Source: Sthenelais limicola (taxonomy: Eukaryota > Annelida > Polychaeta > Phyllodocida > Sigalionidae). Taken from it: a DNA stretch of 64,000 nucleotides. The stretch covers positions 10,431,954 to 10,495,953 of the forward strand of contig OW804099.1 of assembly GCA_942159475.1 (NCBI GenBank). The letters are read 5' to 3'. Shown one piece after another: positions 39,529 through 48,655 of the stretch. A model generated the notes under the pieces. It had not been told where the DNA came from. It ran no database searches and worked only from the letters and a program-made list of their open reading frames with translations. A program made the translations under genes and the position numbers. Every line of letters starts with the position of its first letter. Position 1 is the stretch's first letter.

Positions 39529-42500
39529 CTATTTATTTGCTGTCTCTAGTATTTTGATAAACTTGTTATCAATCGCACTGGATTTCTTTATGAATTGTAC
39601 ATGTACTGGCCTTTTTACCTCTACCCCAGTCTCCAAATTCCTGATCTTCACAGTATATGGGGATGGGAACCCACACACAACGAATGGTCCAGCAAATTGT
39701 TGCTGCAATTTCTTTGCTGTATTTTGCCTTAGCAAACGATGTACTTTAGCATAGACTATAGATCCAACGTCTAATGTGTGGGGCTTGGCCTTCGTATCAT
39801 GCTTCTCTTTCATTTTTCTTTCCCTCTCTCTTCTGCTTTTATTTGCAATTTCAGCCGCTTCAGCCTTTGTTTTCATTATTTGTAATAACTGATCTATTAC
39901 TGGCTGAGTGTGGGCTATGTCATCTTGCAGTTGAGCCTCTGAGGGAATGATCGGGTTTTTGCCGAATGCAAGGAGATAGGGCGATATGCCAGTGGTGTAA
40001 TGATCTGAAGCGTTCAGAGCAAATTGGATATTAGGTAAAAATAAATCCCAATTCGTCTGATTTTCATTCACCATCGTCCTTAAACAACCAATAATCGACT
40101 GATTTTGGCGTTCTACTTCTCCCTGTGATCGACTTAAATATGGCGAACCATGCACTTGTTTTATTCCCCAAGCTTTGCATTTTTCTCTAAAAGTTTCTCC
40201 TATGTAACAGCTGCCATTGTCGCTCCTCAAGATCTTAGGGACACCGACGTATGCTATTACATATTTATGGAATTCAGCTGCTACCCTTTCTGCTGTAATA
40301 GCTGGTGTCGGCCATATAAAGCAGAACTTTGAAAAATGATCAGTCACTACCTGGATGTAACAATTATTCCTCTGTGTTCTAGGTAGAGGACCCATTGCAT
40401 CTATCATCAAAGTTGAAAAGGGTGTGAAAGTCGTTTCTCTGATCTTCATGGGGAGCTTATTCGGATGCTTTACACTTTTAGATTGAAGACACTCATGGCA
40501 TGATGTAATATGGTCTTTCGTATCTCTAGCCATCGAATTCCAGAAGAATCGGGCCTGGAGTAAAGAGAGTGTCTTTGCATAGCCAACATGTGCATTAATT
40601 GAGTTACCATGTACATAATTGATCAAGGGGGCCTGTAATGTCTGTGGAATTACCACTTGAAAGGAATTTGCCATCTGAGCTATCTTAGTCCTCTTAGGCA
40701 ACCTGCAGAGTATGTTATCCTGAATGAAAAACATATCGTGTGTGGTCAGAATTAACCTAGTCAACTCATGATTCTTGGGCAATTGTTTTCCTTCAATGTA
40801 ACCTGACATTAGTTTACAAAACAAATCATCCCCCTGCGCCAGCTGTAATTTCAGCTTATCAAATGGCAACTCAATCGTATGTTTATTCGCCATTCCATCT
40901 CCAGGATTTGGGGTATTTATCCTGTTCCTGGAAGTGTATTTTCCTGGTCTGATTACAGGTCTTGCCTTTGTTTTCCTAGCCTTCTGGATGTTGCTTCCCT
41001 TAGACACACAAACTGGGGTAGACATTTTATCCCTACTAATCCCATCTGGCTTGCTAGTCAAGGGTCTTGTATCAACATTTCCTAATTGCTTTGCACGATT
41101 TTGAGCTCTCGTTTCCACTGGAGCAATTAGGATTTCCTCTACAGTGTTTATCGCTGGCTCATCGTTATGCAATTTTCCTGGAAGGTCTGGAAACTCAGGA
41201 ATTTGTGGATCTTCATTATCTAATTCCTGTACCTGTCCTGATGTCTTAAGTATTTTTCTGCTCTTGTAGAGCATGATGGGGTTATTTTCGCAAGGATCCT
41301 CCTGTTTATAGTGTTTAGTGGCTTGGATGGGATTGAATGTTACTGATTTCTTCATCTCCACATGTGGGACTGCTGGTATATTTGGATCATATATTCTTCT
41401 CGATAAAACATCTGGGATGATGTTCAATTTTCCCTTGATGTATTTGACCGAAAAATCAAATTGTCCAAAGAAATCTAGCCATCTAAACATTCTACCAGTT
41501 AGATCCTTTTTAGTGTTAATTGCAGTAAGGGCTGCATGATCGGTAAGAATCGTGAAATGCTTAGACATAACATAATGTCTAAACTTTCCTAGGGCGAATC
41601 GGATGCCTGCCAATTCCTTTTCTGTGGCACTGTATTTTTGCTCAGCTGGGGTTAACCCTCTCCCAGCAAAGGCAATTGGTCTCAAATTCCCATTAATATC
41701 GGCTTGAGATATGCAGGCCCCTAAACTTTGGTTAGAAGCATCTGAAGCTAAAATAAATTCTTTTGAATAATCTGGATATACCAAAACTGCATCCTCCAGA
41801 ATTGCATTTCGAATTTTATTAAAAGCACTCTCTGCCGCAGACGTCCATACAAACTTAACCTTTGCCTTGGTCAGCATATATAGGGGCTTCATTATCTGGC
41901 TAAAATTAGGAATAAACACCCTATAATAATTAGCCAGCCCAGCAAACGAACGTACTTGTTTCACTGATTTTGGGGTTGGAAACGATCGCAAAGCGTCTAG
42001 TTTTGCTGGGTCAGGATGTATCCCATCCTTGTCGACAATGAACCCTAAAAAGGGGACTCTACTGAGACCAAAGGAACACTTTTCCTTTTTAAATTTGATA
42101 TTTGCCTTATCAAAAGCTGTAAATACATTCTTGATATCCTGCACGTGAGAGTCCCATGTAGGTGATGCGATCACCACATCATCTACGTAATAGAATGCAT
42201 TTGGGACTGCTCTCAATACATGTTCTATTAGAGAATGAAACGCTTTTGGAGAAGTTTTAAGTCCCATTGGCATGACTTTGTACCTATATACTCCTAGAGG
42301 CGTATTAAATGCTGTAATAAATCGATTTTCTTCCCTTAAACCCACCTGATGGAAACCAGCAAATGCATCTAAGCGAGAGAAGAATCGACCTTGTGTTTGC
42401 CCCACAGCTTCGATAGTGTCGTCGGCGCGTGGAAAAGGTCTTATTTCGTCCTTTACAGAGCGATTTATTTGCCTATAGTCAATCACAAGACGCCAGGCTC

Positions 42501-43725
42501 TTTTACCGTCTGCTGTCATTGGTTTTTGTACCAAAAAACAAGGTGAACTAAATTCTACAGGATCCACACATTTCTCGATTAAATTTTGCTTTACCTGGTC
42601 CTTCAGAATTCCAGCCATAACCTTGGTCATGACTGGGTTCATTCGGTATGGCTGTCTCATTGTGGGACTAAAATCTGGTTTTAAATCAATGCCATGTTCA
42701 TACTCTGTAGTTAACCCTAGTTTTTTATCCTTACCGACAAAAGAATTTTCATGATCATGCAATAGACTTAGTAACTCCTTTTTCTGTTCAGGATTCAAAT
42801 CCTCGCCGATCTGAAAATCAACTACCTTATCATTGTTTTCACTCGATTGTGCGACCAATTCATTCAAATTTTCCACCTCTTTGGGGGAATAAAACTCGTC
42901 CTCGTGAGCCAACGTATATATACCCAGAATTGTTCCTCTCTCGATAGTTGTGGCTGCTTTGGAGGCATTAAAAATGGTTATAGGAACTTTATTTTCTCCA
43001 AATGGCTTAACTAACGCATGTTTAACAAGGAAAGAAACTGGCCTCTGTCGCTGCAAATTCTCAGTCACTCCTATTGAATTTAACATATCTTCATAAGAAG
43101 TGATTGCCGCGACAGTGGTGTATTCAGTCCCCGGAGCTATCACAAACCTACGTGCAGCTCTGATAGGAAACACCTGTTGTTTTTGTCCTGATTTGAAGCT
43201 AATCTTTGCTCTAAACTTTCGTAAAAAATCAACTCCCAGTATCATGCTTCTGGTTAACGCAGGAAGAACGATAAATCTATGGGTGAATTGTTGGCCTTCT
43301 ATCATGAAATTTAACTCGATTTTCTTATAACAATGATGTGCTCCTCCATCTGCAACAAATATTTTAATATTACAGCGTAAAACCTTCCCATTGGGTATTT
43401 TACTTCGGATTTTCCTGAAAAATGCAGAACTAACACAAGAAATAGTGGCACCTGTATCAACAAGAACTGGCATATTCAAATCTTTTACCTCGATTTCTAT
43501 GCAACCTTTATCAATTGGAGCAGTGACCGAAACTTTCTCACCTTTATGTTTGGCTTTCCTCAGCTTCAGCACTGCTTGGCAATTGTCGTCGTCCCTGTCT
43601 GTGTTGGTGGAAGAAATAATGTTTTTCTTTGTACCAGCAAACTTGCCTATTCTAATTCTGGATATTCTGTCTTTTTCTGCTACCGATTTACTAGGAGAAA
43701 CACACTCTTGTTTGGGATTGTCCAT
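39529..43725 (-). CDS. pol: Pol of element B: protease, RT, RNase H, integrase
   Basis: Intact 1398-residue ORF (from its first ATG). Protease: VLVDTGATISC around residues 87-97 and ILGVDFL near 162-168. RT: YVDD near residue 510. RNase H: SDASNQSLGA near 662 and TDHAALTAI near 728. Integrase: HHCC region about 1037-1078 (H-x-GYAKT ... CHEC), catalytic D (LMIDAMGPL near 1105), D (SDNGSCY near 1165) and E 36 positions further (VERQN). A GPF-type module (AGPFVVCG) lies near 1345. It is normally made as Gag-Pol by -1 frameshifting, since the frame is open upstream of the ATG to the slippery site at 43,800-43,794. It performs reverse transcription and integration. Similar throughout to the element A ORFs. 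Confidence 0.97.
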   Translation of the reverse strand: MDNPKQECVSPSKSVAEKDRISRIRIGKFAGTKKNIISSTNTDRDDDNCQAVLKLRKAKHKGEKVSVTAPIDKGCIEIEVKDLNMPVLVDTGATISCVSSAFFRKIRSKIPNGKVLRCNIKIFVADGGAHHCYKKIELNFMIEGQQFTHRFIVLPALTRSMILGVDFLRKFRAKISFKSGQKQQVFPIRAARRFVIAPGTEYTTVAAITSYEDMLNSIGVTENLQRQRPVSFLVKHALVKPFGENKVPITIFNASKAATTIERGTILGIYTLAHEDEFYSPKEVENLNELVAQSSENNDKVVDFQIGEDLNPEQKKELLSLLHDHENSFVGKDKKLGLTTEYEHGIDLKPDFSPTMRQPYRMNPVMTKVMAGILKDQVKQNLIEKCVDPVEFSSPCFLVQKPMTADGKRAWRLVIDYRQINRSVKDEIRPFPRADDTIEAVGQTQGRFFSRLDAFAGFHQVGLREENRFITAFNTPLGVYRYKVMPMGLKTSPKAFHSLIEHVLRAVPNAFYYVDDVVIASPTWDSHVQDIKNVFTAFDKANIKFKKEKCSFGLSRVPFLGFIVDKDGIHPDPAKLDALRSFPTPKSVKQVRSFAGLANYYRVFIPNFSQIMKPLYMLTKAKVKFVWTSAAESAFNKIRNAILEDAVLVYPDYSKEFILASDASNQSLGACISQADINGNLRPIAFAGRGLTPAEQKYSATEKELAGIRFALGKFRHYVMSKHFTILTDHAALTAINTKKDLTGRMFRWLDFFGQFDFSVKYIKGKLNIIPDVLSRRIYDPNIPAVPHVEMKKSVTFNPIQATKHYKQEDPCENNPIMLYKSRKILKTSGQVQELDNEDPQIPEFPDLPGKLHNDEPAINTVEEILIAPVETRAQNRAKQLGNVDTRPLTSKPDGISRDKMSTPVCVSKGSNIQKARKTKARPVIRPGKYTSRNRINTPNPGDGMANKHTIELPFDKLKLQLAQGDDLFCKLMSGYIEGKQLPKNHELTRLILTTHDMFFIQDNILCRLPKRTKIAQMANSFQVVIPQTLQAPLINYVHGNSINAHVGYAKTLSLLQARFFWNSMARDTKDHITSCHECLQSKSVKHPNKLPMKIRETTFTPFSTLMIDAMGPLPRTQRNNCYIQVVTDHFSKFCFIWPTPAITAERVAAEFHKYVIAYVGVPKILRSDNGSCYIGETFREKCKAWGIKQVHGSPYLSRSQGEVERQNQSIIGCLRTMVNENQTNWDLFLPNIQFALNASDHYTTGISPYLLAFGKNPIIPSEAQLQDDIAHTQPVIDQLLQIMKTKAEAAEIANKSRRERERKMKEKHDTKAKPHTLDVGSIVYAKVHRLLRQNTAKKLQQQFAGPFVVCGFPSPYTVKIRNLETGVEVKRPVHVQFIKKSSAIDNKFIKILETANK

Positions 43726-43758
43726 TGGCTTGCCTAATTCGTCAACAATTTCATTTAT

Positions 43759-43800
43759 GCTGTGTCGGTCGCCCTCCCAGACACAGCCTATTCGTTTAAA
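43759..43800 (-). promoter_or_regulatory. -1 ribosomal frameshift signal, gag-pol (element B)
   Basis: Minus strand: slippery heptamer T TTA AAC (43,800-43,794) in the gag frame. Then a six-base spacer GAATAG that includes the gag stop, then a perfect 8-bp stem GCTGTGTC/GACACAGC (43,787-43,780 with 43,766-43,759) and a 13-base loop. The -1 frame is open from the heptamer into pol. TTTAAAC is a proven slippery sequence in other systems, and the spacing is ideal. Confidence 0.85.
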
Positions 43801-46325
43801 TCATCACTCTCTTTGGAGGATGATCTGTGGGGGGTGACGTCTCTCCATTTGTTTTCACCTCCCTTTGGCGATTTCGATCTATGTTTCTTGTCCTTGTTGA
43901 AGGAAACCGATTTGTCTTTGCTATTGCTTCTAAAATGCTTTTTGTCCTTTCTATAATACTTTTTCTCATCACCACTTTTCTCCCTGCTGGAGCTTCTGTT
44001 GCTAAAATTGCTGTGGCGACTGGACGACCTCTCTCTGCTGCTATCGTAGTAGTCAGAGCTGTCATAATTCTTGTGCTTTGATCTGTATTTCTGAGGCTTT
44101 TCTCCCTTCTTTTCCTGGGCTTTCCTAGCCTCTCTATATTTATCAGCTCGAGATCTGTGATATTGCTCTCTCTTACGATCACTATCCTCGCTGTATTTCT
44201 TTGTATAATTTTTTTCTTTCTTCGAATACATCATGTGTATTGCTTCCTCCATAGGCATGTGGCTAGGGGCTCTGTCGGAGGCTATCATTCCCTCATGCTT
44301 GGCTGCTATTTTTGAGGCCTGATCTAAAGTGGTTGGAAATTCAGAGGCCACTCTTCCAGCCAATTCTGGTCTCAGATTCGTAACATAGAATCTGATCTGG
44401 ACATGTAAGGGAACATTTGCCTTTGAGAGTAAGGTTAACATATCGTTGTCATAATCTATCACCTTCTCGTGCCTGCCCTGCTTTCTATGGGAATAATCCC
44501 TCAACACCTCAGCTAAAGGAAGCTCGCTGAATTTAGAAATAAAATCAGTTTTAATGCGATTATATGGCAATGTGTCGCCATATACACCAACTATTTGATT
44601 ATAGAAGGTCTTAGCCCTCCCCGACAAGTATTGGACCAGGGTGGTAACCATAAGCTGGTTATCCTCGCGAATAGGCACTGTAAATGCCTCAAATTCATCA
44701 AAGAATTCATTCACAGGTCTCATAGCTGTGGGCTTGTCGAAAACCAAGGGGGGCTTTCTGTATTGCTTGGATAATGCTGCTGTCGAAGTGAGGCCAGTAG
44801 CCTCTGCTTGCCTTCTCAGAGACACATCCAGAAAAGCAGTCTGATCTAATCTCATCTGCTTTATTTCATCCACCAAATCGTAGAGATGTTGACCATAGGG
44901 TGGGGGTGGTGGTCTGTACATCCCTTGTTGTACGTTTGGCAATTGAAAATTTTGTTGCTGTCTGTTAGGGGTCTGGTTCCTAGGATAATTCTGCCTAGGC
45001 ACCTGTCTGTGTGGGGGTGTATTCCTACCCCTTCCCTGTCTTTGTCGTCCTCTTTGGATCCCCTGATCAATGTTTCTTGGCTGGGGAGCTTGATTCACAT
45101 TAACGTTGGGGTCTGGGACTTGGTATTGCTGTGGCTGATTCACAATATTTAGAGGCTGTTGTGGCACTGCATTTTGTGCCTGTTGTTGCACAAAATTTTG
45201 TCCTTGTTGTGCCACATTTTCACCGTATTGCTGATATTGTCCTTGAGGTGGAACATACTGGTAGGGGGTATAGAACTGTTCATGTATACCAGCATTTCCC
45301 TCATCTTGCACGTGCCTGGGAGAAGGCAAACCTCCCTGTCTATTCGCCATATCCCACCAGTTTTGATATGGATCAGGTCTAAGTGGGACTTGTTGCTGTA
45401 CGTGATGGGGGGTTATCACAGGGGGTCTTGGACCATTTATCACAGGGGGTCTTGGACCATTCACGTTAAACACTGGGGCCTGTGGGAAATTCTTCAGAAT
45501 AGGCCTCTGTGTCTGTTGCATAAGCTGATTCAAAGTTGGTTTTGCAGGGGTCTGTAAAGGGGTTTGAAAGTTGTCGTTTAAACCAGGGGTCTCGAATGGG
45601 TAATATGGCCCTCGATTAGCTTGATCTGCTTGGTTTATCTGATTAGCTGGGTTAATCCTCGGAGAAGGAGGTGTTGGCACCCTAGGGGTTAACACTCTCT
45701 CTCTGTGATTATTTATGTCCCTTTCATCAACCTGGTTTTCTTCCACAACATTTCTTTCAATATTATTATCAACATTCAAACCGACCTGAGGCTGATTTTC
45801 CTGCAACTCCTCCTGTTGATTCTCCACTGGATTAGCTGCTTCCACAGCTGGCTCAGGCTCTTGCTCTCCCTCTAAGTTAAGGTCCACTCCTTCTTGCTGG
45901 TCTTGCTCATCTCCAACGAGCTGCTCCTCCTCGTCTGACACGTCCTCAATGTGTTCCTCGTGCCCAATATTGTTTCCAGCCAACTGCTGTACGTTTCTGT
46001 TAATAATTTCGTCAATTAAGTCCACATTTATATCGTTGTTCACCACCTCCTCCTGTTGATTTTGACGAACTGGTGGTGGAGGTAATGGAATTGCTTCTGG
46101 ATTTAATCTTGCATTTACATTTGGGACATTTTCCATGTCCTGAGGCACTTCGTATGGGTCTTCAACAAATTCCAATTGCCTCGGCTGCTGGTTCAAGATT
46201 TTGCCTCTATTCTCTCGTCTCTGCCCTCTCGTTACTATCGCTTGCGGTAACGCTGCCAAACGCTCAACGGAACGTTTAATCTTGTCGAACAGAGCCAACT
46301 CAGGCGTATTCGCAGCCTCTTCCAT
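43788..46325 (-). CDS. gag: Gag of element B
   Basis: 845 residues, unusually long for a Ty3/gypsy Gag. After an N-terminal basic region comes a long Asn/Gln/Glu/Pro-rich disordered part (about 60-480) with an RGRQRQGRGR patch. A PPPY late-domain motif lies near residue 475. The capsid region is at about 530-680 (YLSGRAKTFYNQIVG, FISKFSELPLAEVLRDY). A Lys/Ser/Arg-rich C-terminus holds SR-like repeats. No CCHC zinc knuckle is present; the basic tail probably binds RNA. The ATG lies 91 nt after the 5' LTR, with a short upstream ATG frame starting at 46,340. Translation of Pol branches off six bases before the stop. Confidence 0.93.
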   Translation of the reverse strand: MEEAANTPELALFDKIKRSVERLAALPQAIVTRGQRRENRGKILNQQPRQLEFVEDPYEVPQDMENVPNVNARLNPEAIPLPPPPVRQNQQEEVVNNDINVDLIDEIINRNVQQLAGNNIGHEEHIEDVSDEEEQLVGDEQDQQEGVDLNLEGEQEPEPAVEAANPVENQQEELQENQPQVGLNVDNNIERNVVEENQVDERDINNHRERVLTPRVPTPPSPRINPANQINQADQANRGPYYPFETPGLNDNFQTPLQTPAKPTLNQLMQQTQRPILKNFPQAPVFNVNGPRPPVINGPRPPVITPHHVQQQVPLRPDPYQNWWDMANRQGGLPSPRHVQDEGNAGIHEQFYTPYQYVPPQGQYQQYGENVAQQGQNFVQQQAQNAVPQQPLNIVNQPQQYQVPDPNVNVNQAPQPRNIDQGIQRGRQRQGRGRNTPPHRQVPRQNYPRNQTPNRQQQNFQLPNVQQGMYRPPPPPYGQHLYDLVDEIKQMRLDQTAFLDVSLRRQAEATGLTSTAALSKQYRKPPLVFDKPTAMRPVNEFFDEFEAFTVPIREDNQLMVTTLVQYLSGRAKTFYNQIVGVYGDTLPYNRIKTDFISKFSELPLAEVLRDYSHRKQGRHEKVIDYDNDMLTLLSKANVPLHVQIRFYVTNLRPELAGRVASEFPTTLDQASKIAAKHEGMIASDRAPSHMPMEEAIHMMYSKKEKNYTKKYSEDSDRKREQYHRSRADKYREARKAQEKKGEKPQKYRSKHKNYDSSDYYDSSRERSSSRHSNFSNRSSSREKSGDEKKYYRKDKKHFRSNSKDKSVSFNKDKKHRSKSPKGGENKWRDVTPHRSSSKESDDLNE

Positions 46326-46395
46326 CGCTCAAAAACATGCTTCAAATTGCAAATAAACTCGCTTTTTGTGAGAAAAAAAAATCTCTATGTCCAAG

Positions 46396-46416
46396 ATCGA
46401 GCGGGTTGTCCGCCAG
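46396..46416 (-). promoter_or_regulatory. Primer-binding site, element B
   Basis: The minus strand reads ...CCATTACA (LTR end), then C, then TGGCGGACAACCCGCTC. TGG one base from the LTR is the start of a tRNA-complementary site. The matching tRNA was not identified. Confidence 0.65.
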
Positions 46417-46705
46417 TGTAATGGTCTAATGGAAGAAGTATAACGAACGTCTGAACTTCATGAGAAGAACGAAGCAACTGATTTAATGGTAACTAATGGT
46501 ACAGGCTCCTCCAGGAGGGTACATGCATAATAATGAGTGGGCGGAGCCCTTACGTAATATCCATGGCCTAGCATGTATAAGTAGACTTGCACAGTCCTAG
46601 CTAGTTAAGTATAATTAGCGATTTAAAGTAATGTGATAATAGGTGATAATTAATAATAATATAAATATAATGAGGTTACACAATGTTACGTAATGTTACA
46701 TAACA
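46417..46705 (-). repeat. 5' LTR of element B
   Basis: 289 bp identical by eye to 33,455-33,743, with TG...CA ends. It is followed on the right by GAAC, the target duplication, and then the satellite phase that was cut on the left side. Confidence 0.97.
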
Positions 46706-48560
46706 GAACCTATACATATGTATAGTAGGTAACCTGAGGGAACCTATACTTATGTATAGAGTAGGTAACCTGAGGGAACCTATACATATGTATAGAGTAG
46801 GTGACCTGAGGGAACCTATACATATGTATAGAGTAGGTAACCTGAGGGAACCTATACATATGTATCGAGTAGGTAACCTGAGGGAACCTATACATATGTA
46901 TAGAGTAGGTAACCTGAGGGAACCTATACTTATGTATAGAGTAGGTAACCTGAGGGAACCTATACATATGTATAGTAGGTAACCTGAGGGAACCTATACA
47001 TATGTAAAGTAGGTAACCTGAGGGAACCTATACTTATGTATAGTAGGTAACCTGAGGGAACCTATACATATGTATAGTAGGTAACCTGAGGGAACCTATA
47101 CTTATGTATAGAGTAGGTAACCTGAGGGAACCTATACATATGTATAGTAGGTAACCTGAGGGAACCTATACTTATGTATAGAGTAGGTTACCTGAGGGAA
47201 CCTATACTTATGTATAGTAGGTAACCTGAGGGAACCTATACATATGTATAGAGTAGGTAACCTGAGGGAACCTATACTTATGTATAGAGTAGGTAACCTG
47301 AGGGAACCTATACATATGTATAGAGTAGGTGACCTGAGGGAACCTATACATATGTATAGTAGGTAACCTGAGGGAACCTATACATATGTATAGTAGGTAA
47401 CCTGAGGGAACCTATACTTATGTATAGAGTAGGTTACCTGAGGGAACCTATACTTATGTATAGTAGGTAACCTGAGGGAACCTATACATATGTAGTGAAT
47501 AGAAGGTTACATGAGGGAACCTATACTTATGTATAGAGTAGGTAACCTGAGGGAACCTATACTTATGTATAGAGTAGGTAACCTGAGGGAACCTATACAT
47601 ATGTATAGTAGGTAACCTGAGGGAACCTATACATATGTATAGAGTAGGTAACCTGAGGGAACCTATATTTATGTATAGTAGGTAACCTGAGGGAACCTAT
47701 ACTTATGTATAGAGTAGGTAACCTGAGGGAACCTATACTTATGTATAGTAGGTAACCTGAGGGAACATACTTATGTATAGTAGGTAACCTGAGGGAACCT
47801 ATACATATGTATAGAGTAGGTTACCTGAGGGAACCTATACTTATGTATAGAGTAGGTTACCTGAGGGAACCTATACATATGTATAGAGTAGGTAACCTGA
47901 GGGAACCTATACATATGTATAGTAGGTAACCTGAGGGAACCTATACATATGTATAGTAGGTAACCTGAGGGAACCTATACTTATGTATAGAGTAGGTAAC
48001 CTGAGGGAACCTATACTTATGTAGTGAATAGAAGGTTACCTGAGGGAACCTATACTTATGTAGTGAATAGAAGGTTACCTGAGGGAACCTATACTTATGT
48101 AGTAAATAGAAGGTTACCTGAGGGAACCTATACATATGTATAGTAGGTAACCTGAGGGAACCTATACTTATGTATAGAGTAGGTAACCTGAGGGAACCTA
48201 TACTTATGTATAGAGTAGGTAACCTGAGGGAACCTATACTTATGTATAGAGTAGGTTACCTGAGGGAACCTATACTTATGTATAGTAGGTAACCTGAGGG
48301 AACCTATACATATGTATAGTAGGTAACCTGAGGGAACCTATACTTATGTATAGAGTAGGTAACCTGAGGGAACCTATACTTATGTAGTGAATAGAAGGTT
48401 ACCTGAGGGAACCTATACATATCTATAGTAGGTAACCTGAGGGAACCTATACATATGTATAGTAGGTAACCTGAGGGAACCTATACATATCTATAGTAGG
48501 TAACCTGAGGGAACCTATACATATGTAGTTAGTAGAAGGTTACCTGAGGGAACCTACACG
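46706..48560 (+). repeat. Satellite array, right part (34-36 bp monomer)
   Basis: Continuation of the array at 32,005-33,454 after element B: about fifty monomers with the same variants, including the GTAGTGAATAGAAGG-type longer monomer that becomes frequent near 48,010-48,115 and 48,385-48,540. Removal of element B and one GAAC restores a continuous monomer. Confidence 0.95.
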
Positions 48561-48574
48561 GTACTCACTATACA

Positions 48575-48655
48575 AATTTAAGTTCCCTCAGGTAACCTCC
48601 TATACTATATGTTTAGGTTCCCTCAGGTAACCTACTATAATATATATGTATAGAC
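48575..48655 (-). repeat. Inverted satellite monomers at array edge
   Basis: Two to three monomers in the opposite direction (AGTTCCCTCAGGTAACCTCC). They meet the plus-oriented array at about 48,560, forming an inverted junction. Confidence 0.85.

Larger units (their letters stand above)
33455..46705 (-). mobile_element. Element B: complete envelope-bearing Ty3/gypsy-type LTR element
   Basis: 13,251 bp, bounded by two 289-bp LTRs that are identical by eye and flanked by the 4-bp duplication GAAC inside satellite DNA. Minus-strand order: LTR, primer-binding site, gag, -1 frameshift, pol (protease, RT, RNase H, integrase), spliced env, 2.5 kb non-coding, polypurine tract, LTR. All three genes are open. 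Identical LTRs mean a very recent insertion, since both copies arise from one template. A baculovirus-F-like env in a Ty3/gypsy element is the errantivirus arrangement. It is potentially autonomous; activity cannot be told from sequence. Confidence 0.95.

Noticed and set aside
31981..48135. Open frames repeating MYRVGNLREPIH or MYRFPQVTYSIH over the satellite arrays
   Set aside because: They arise because 36-bp monomers are a multiple of three; they appear on both strands and break wherever a 34-bp monomer occurs.
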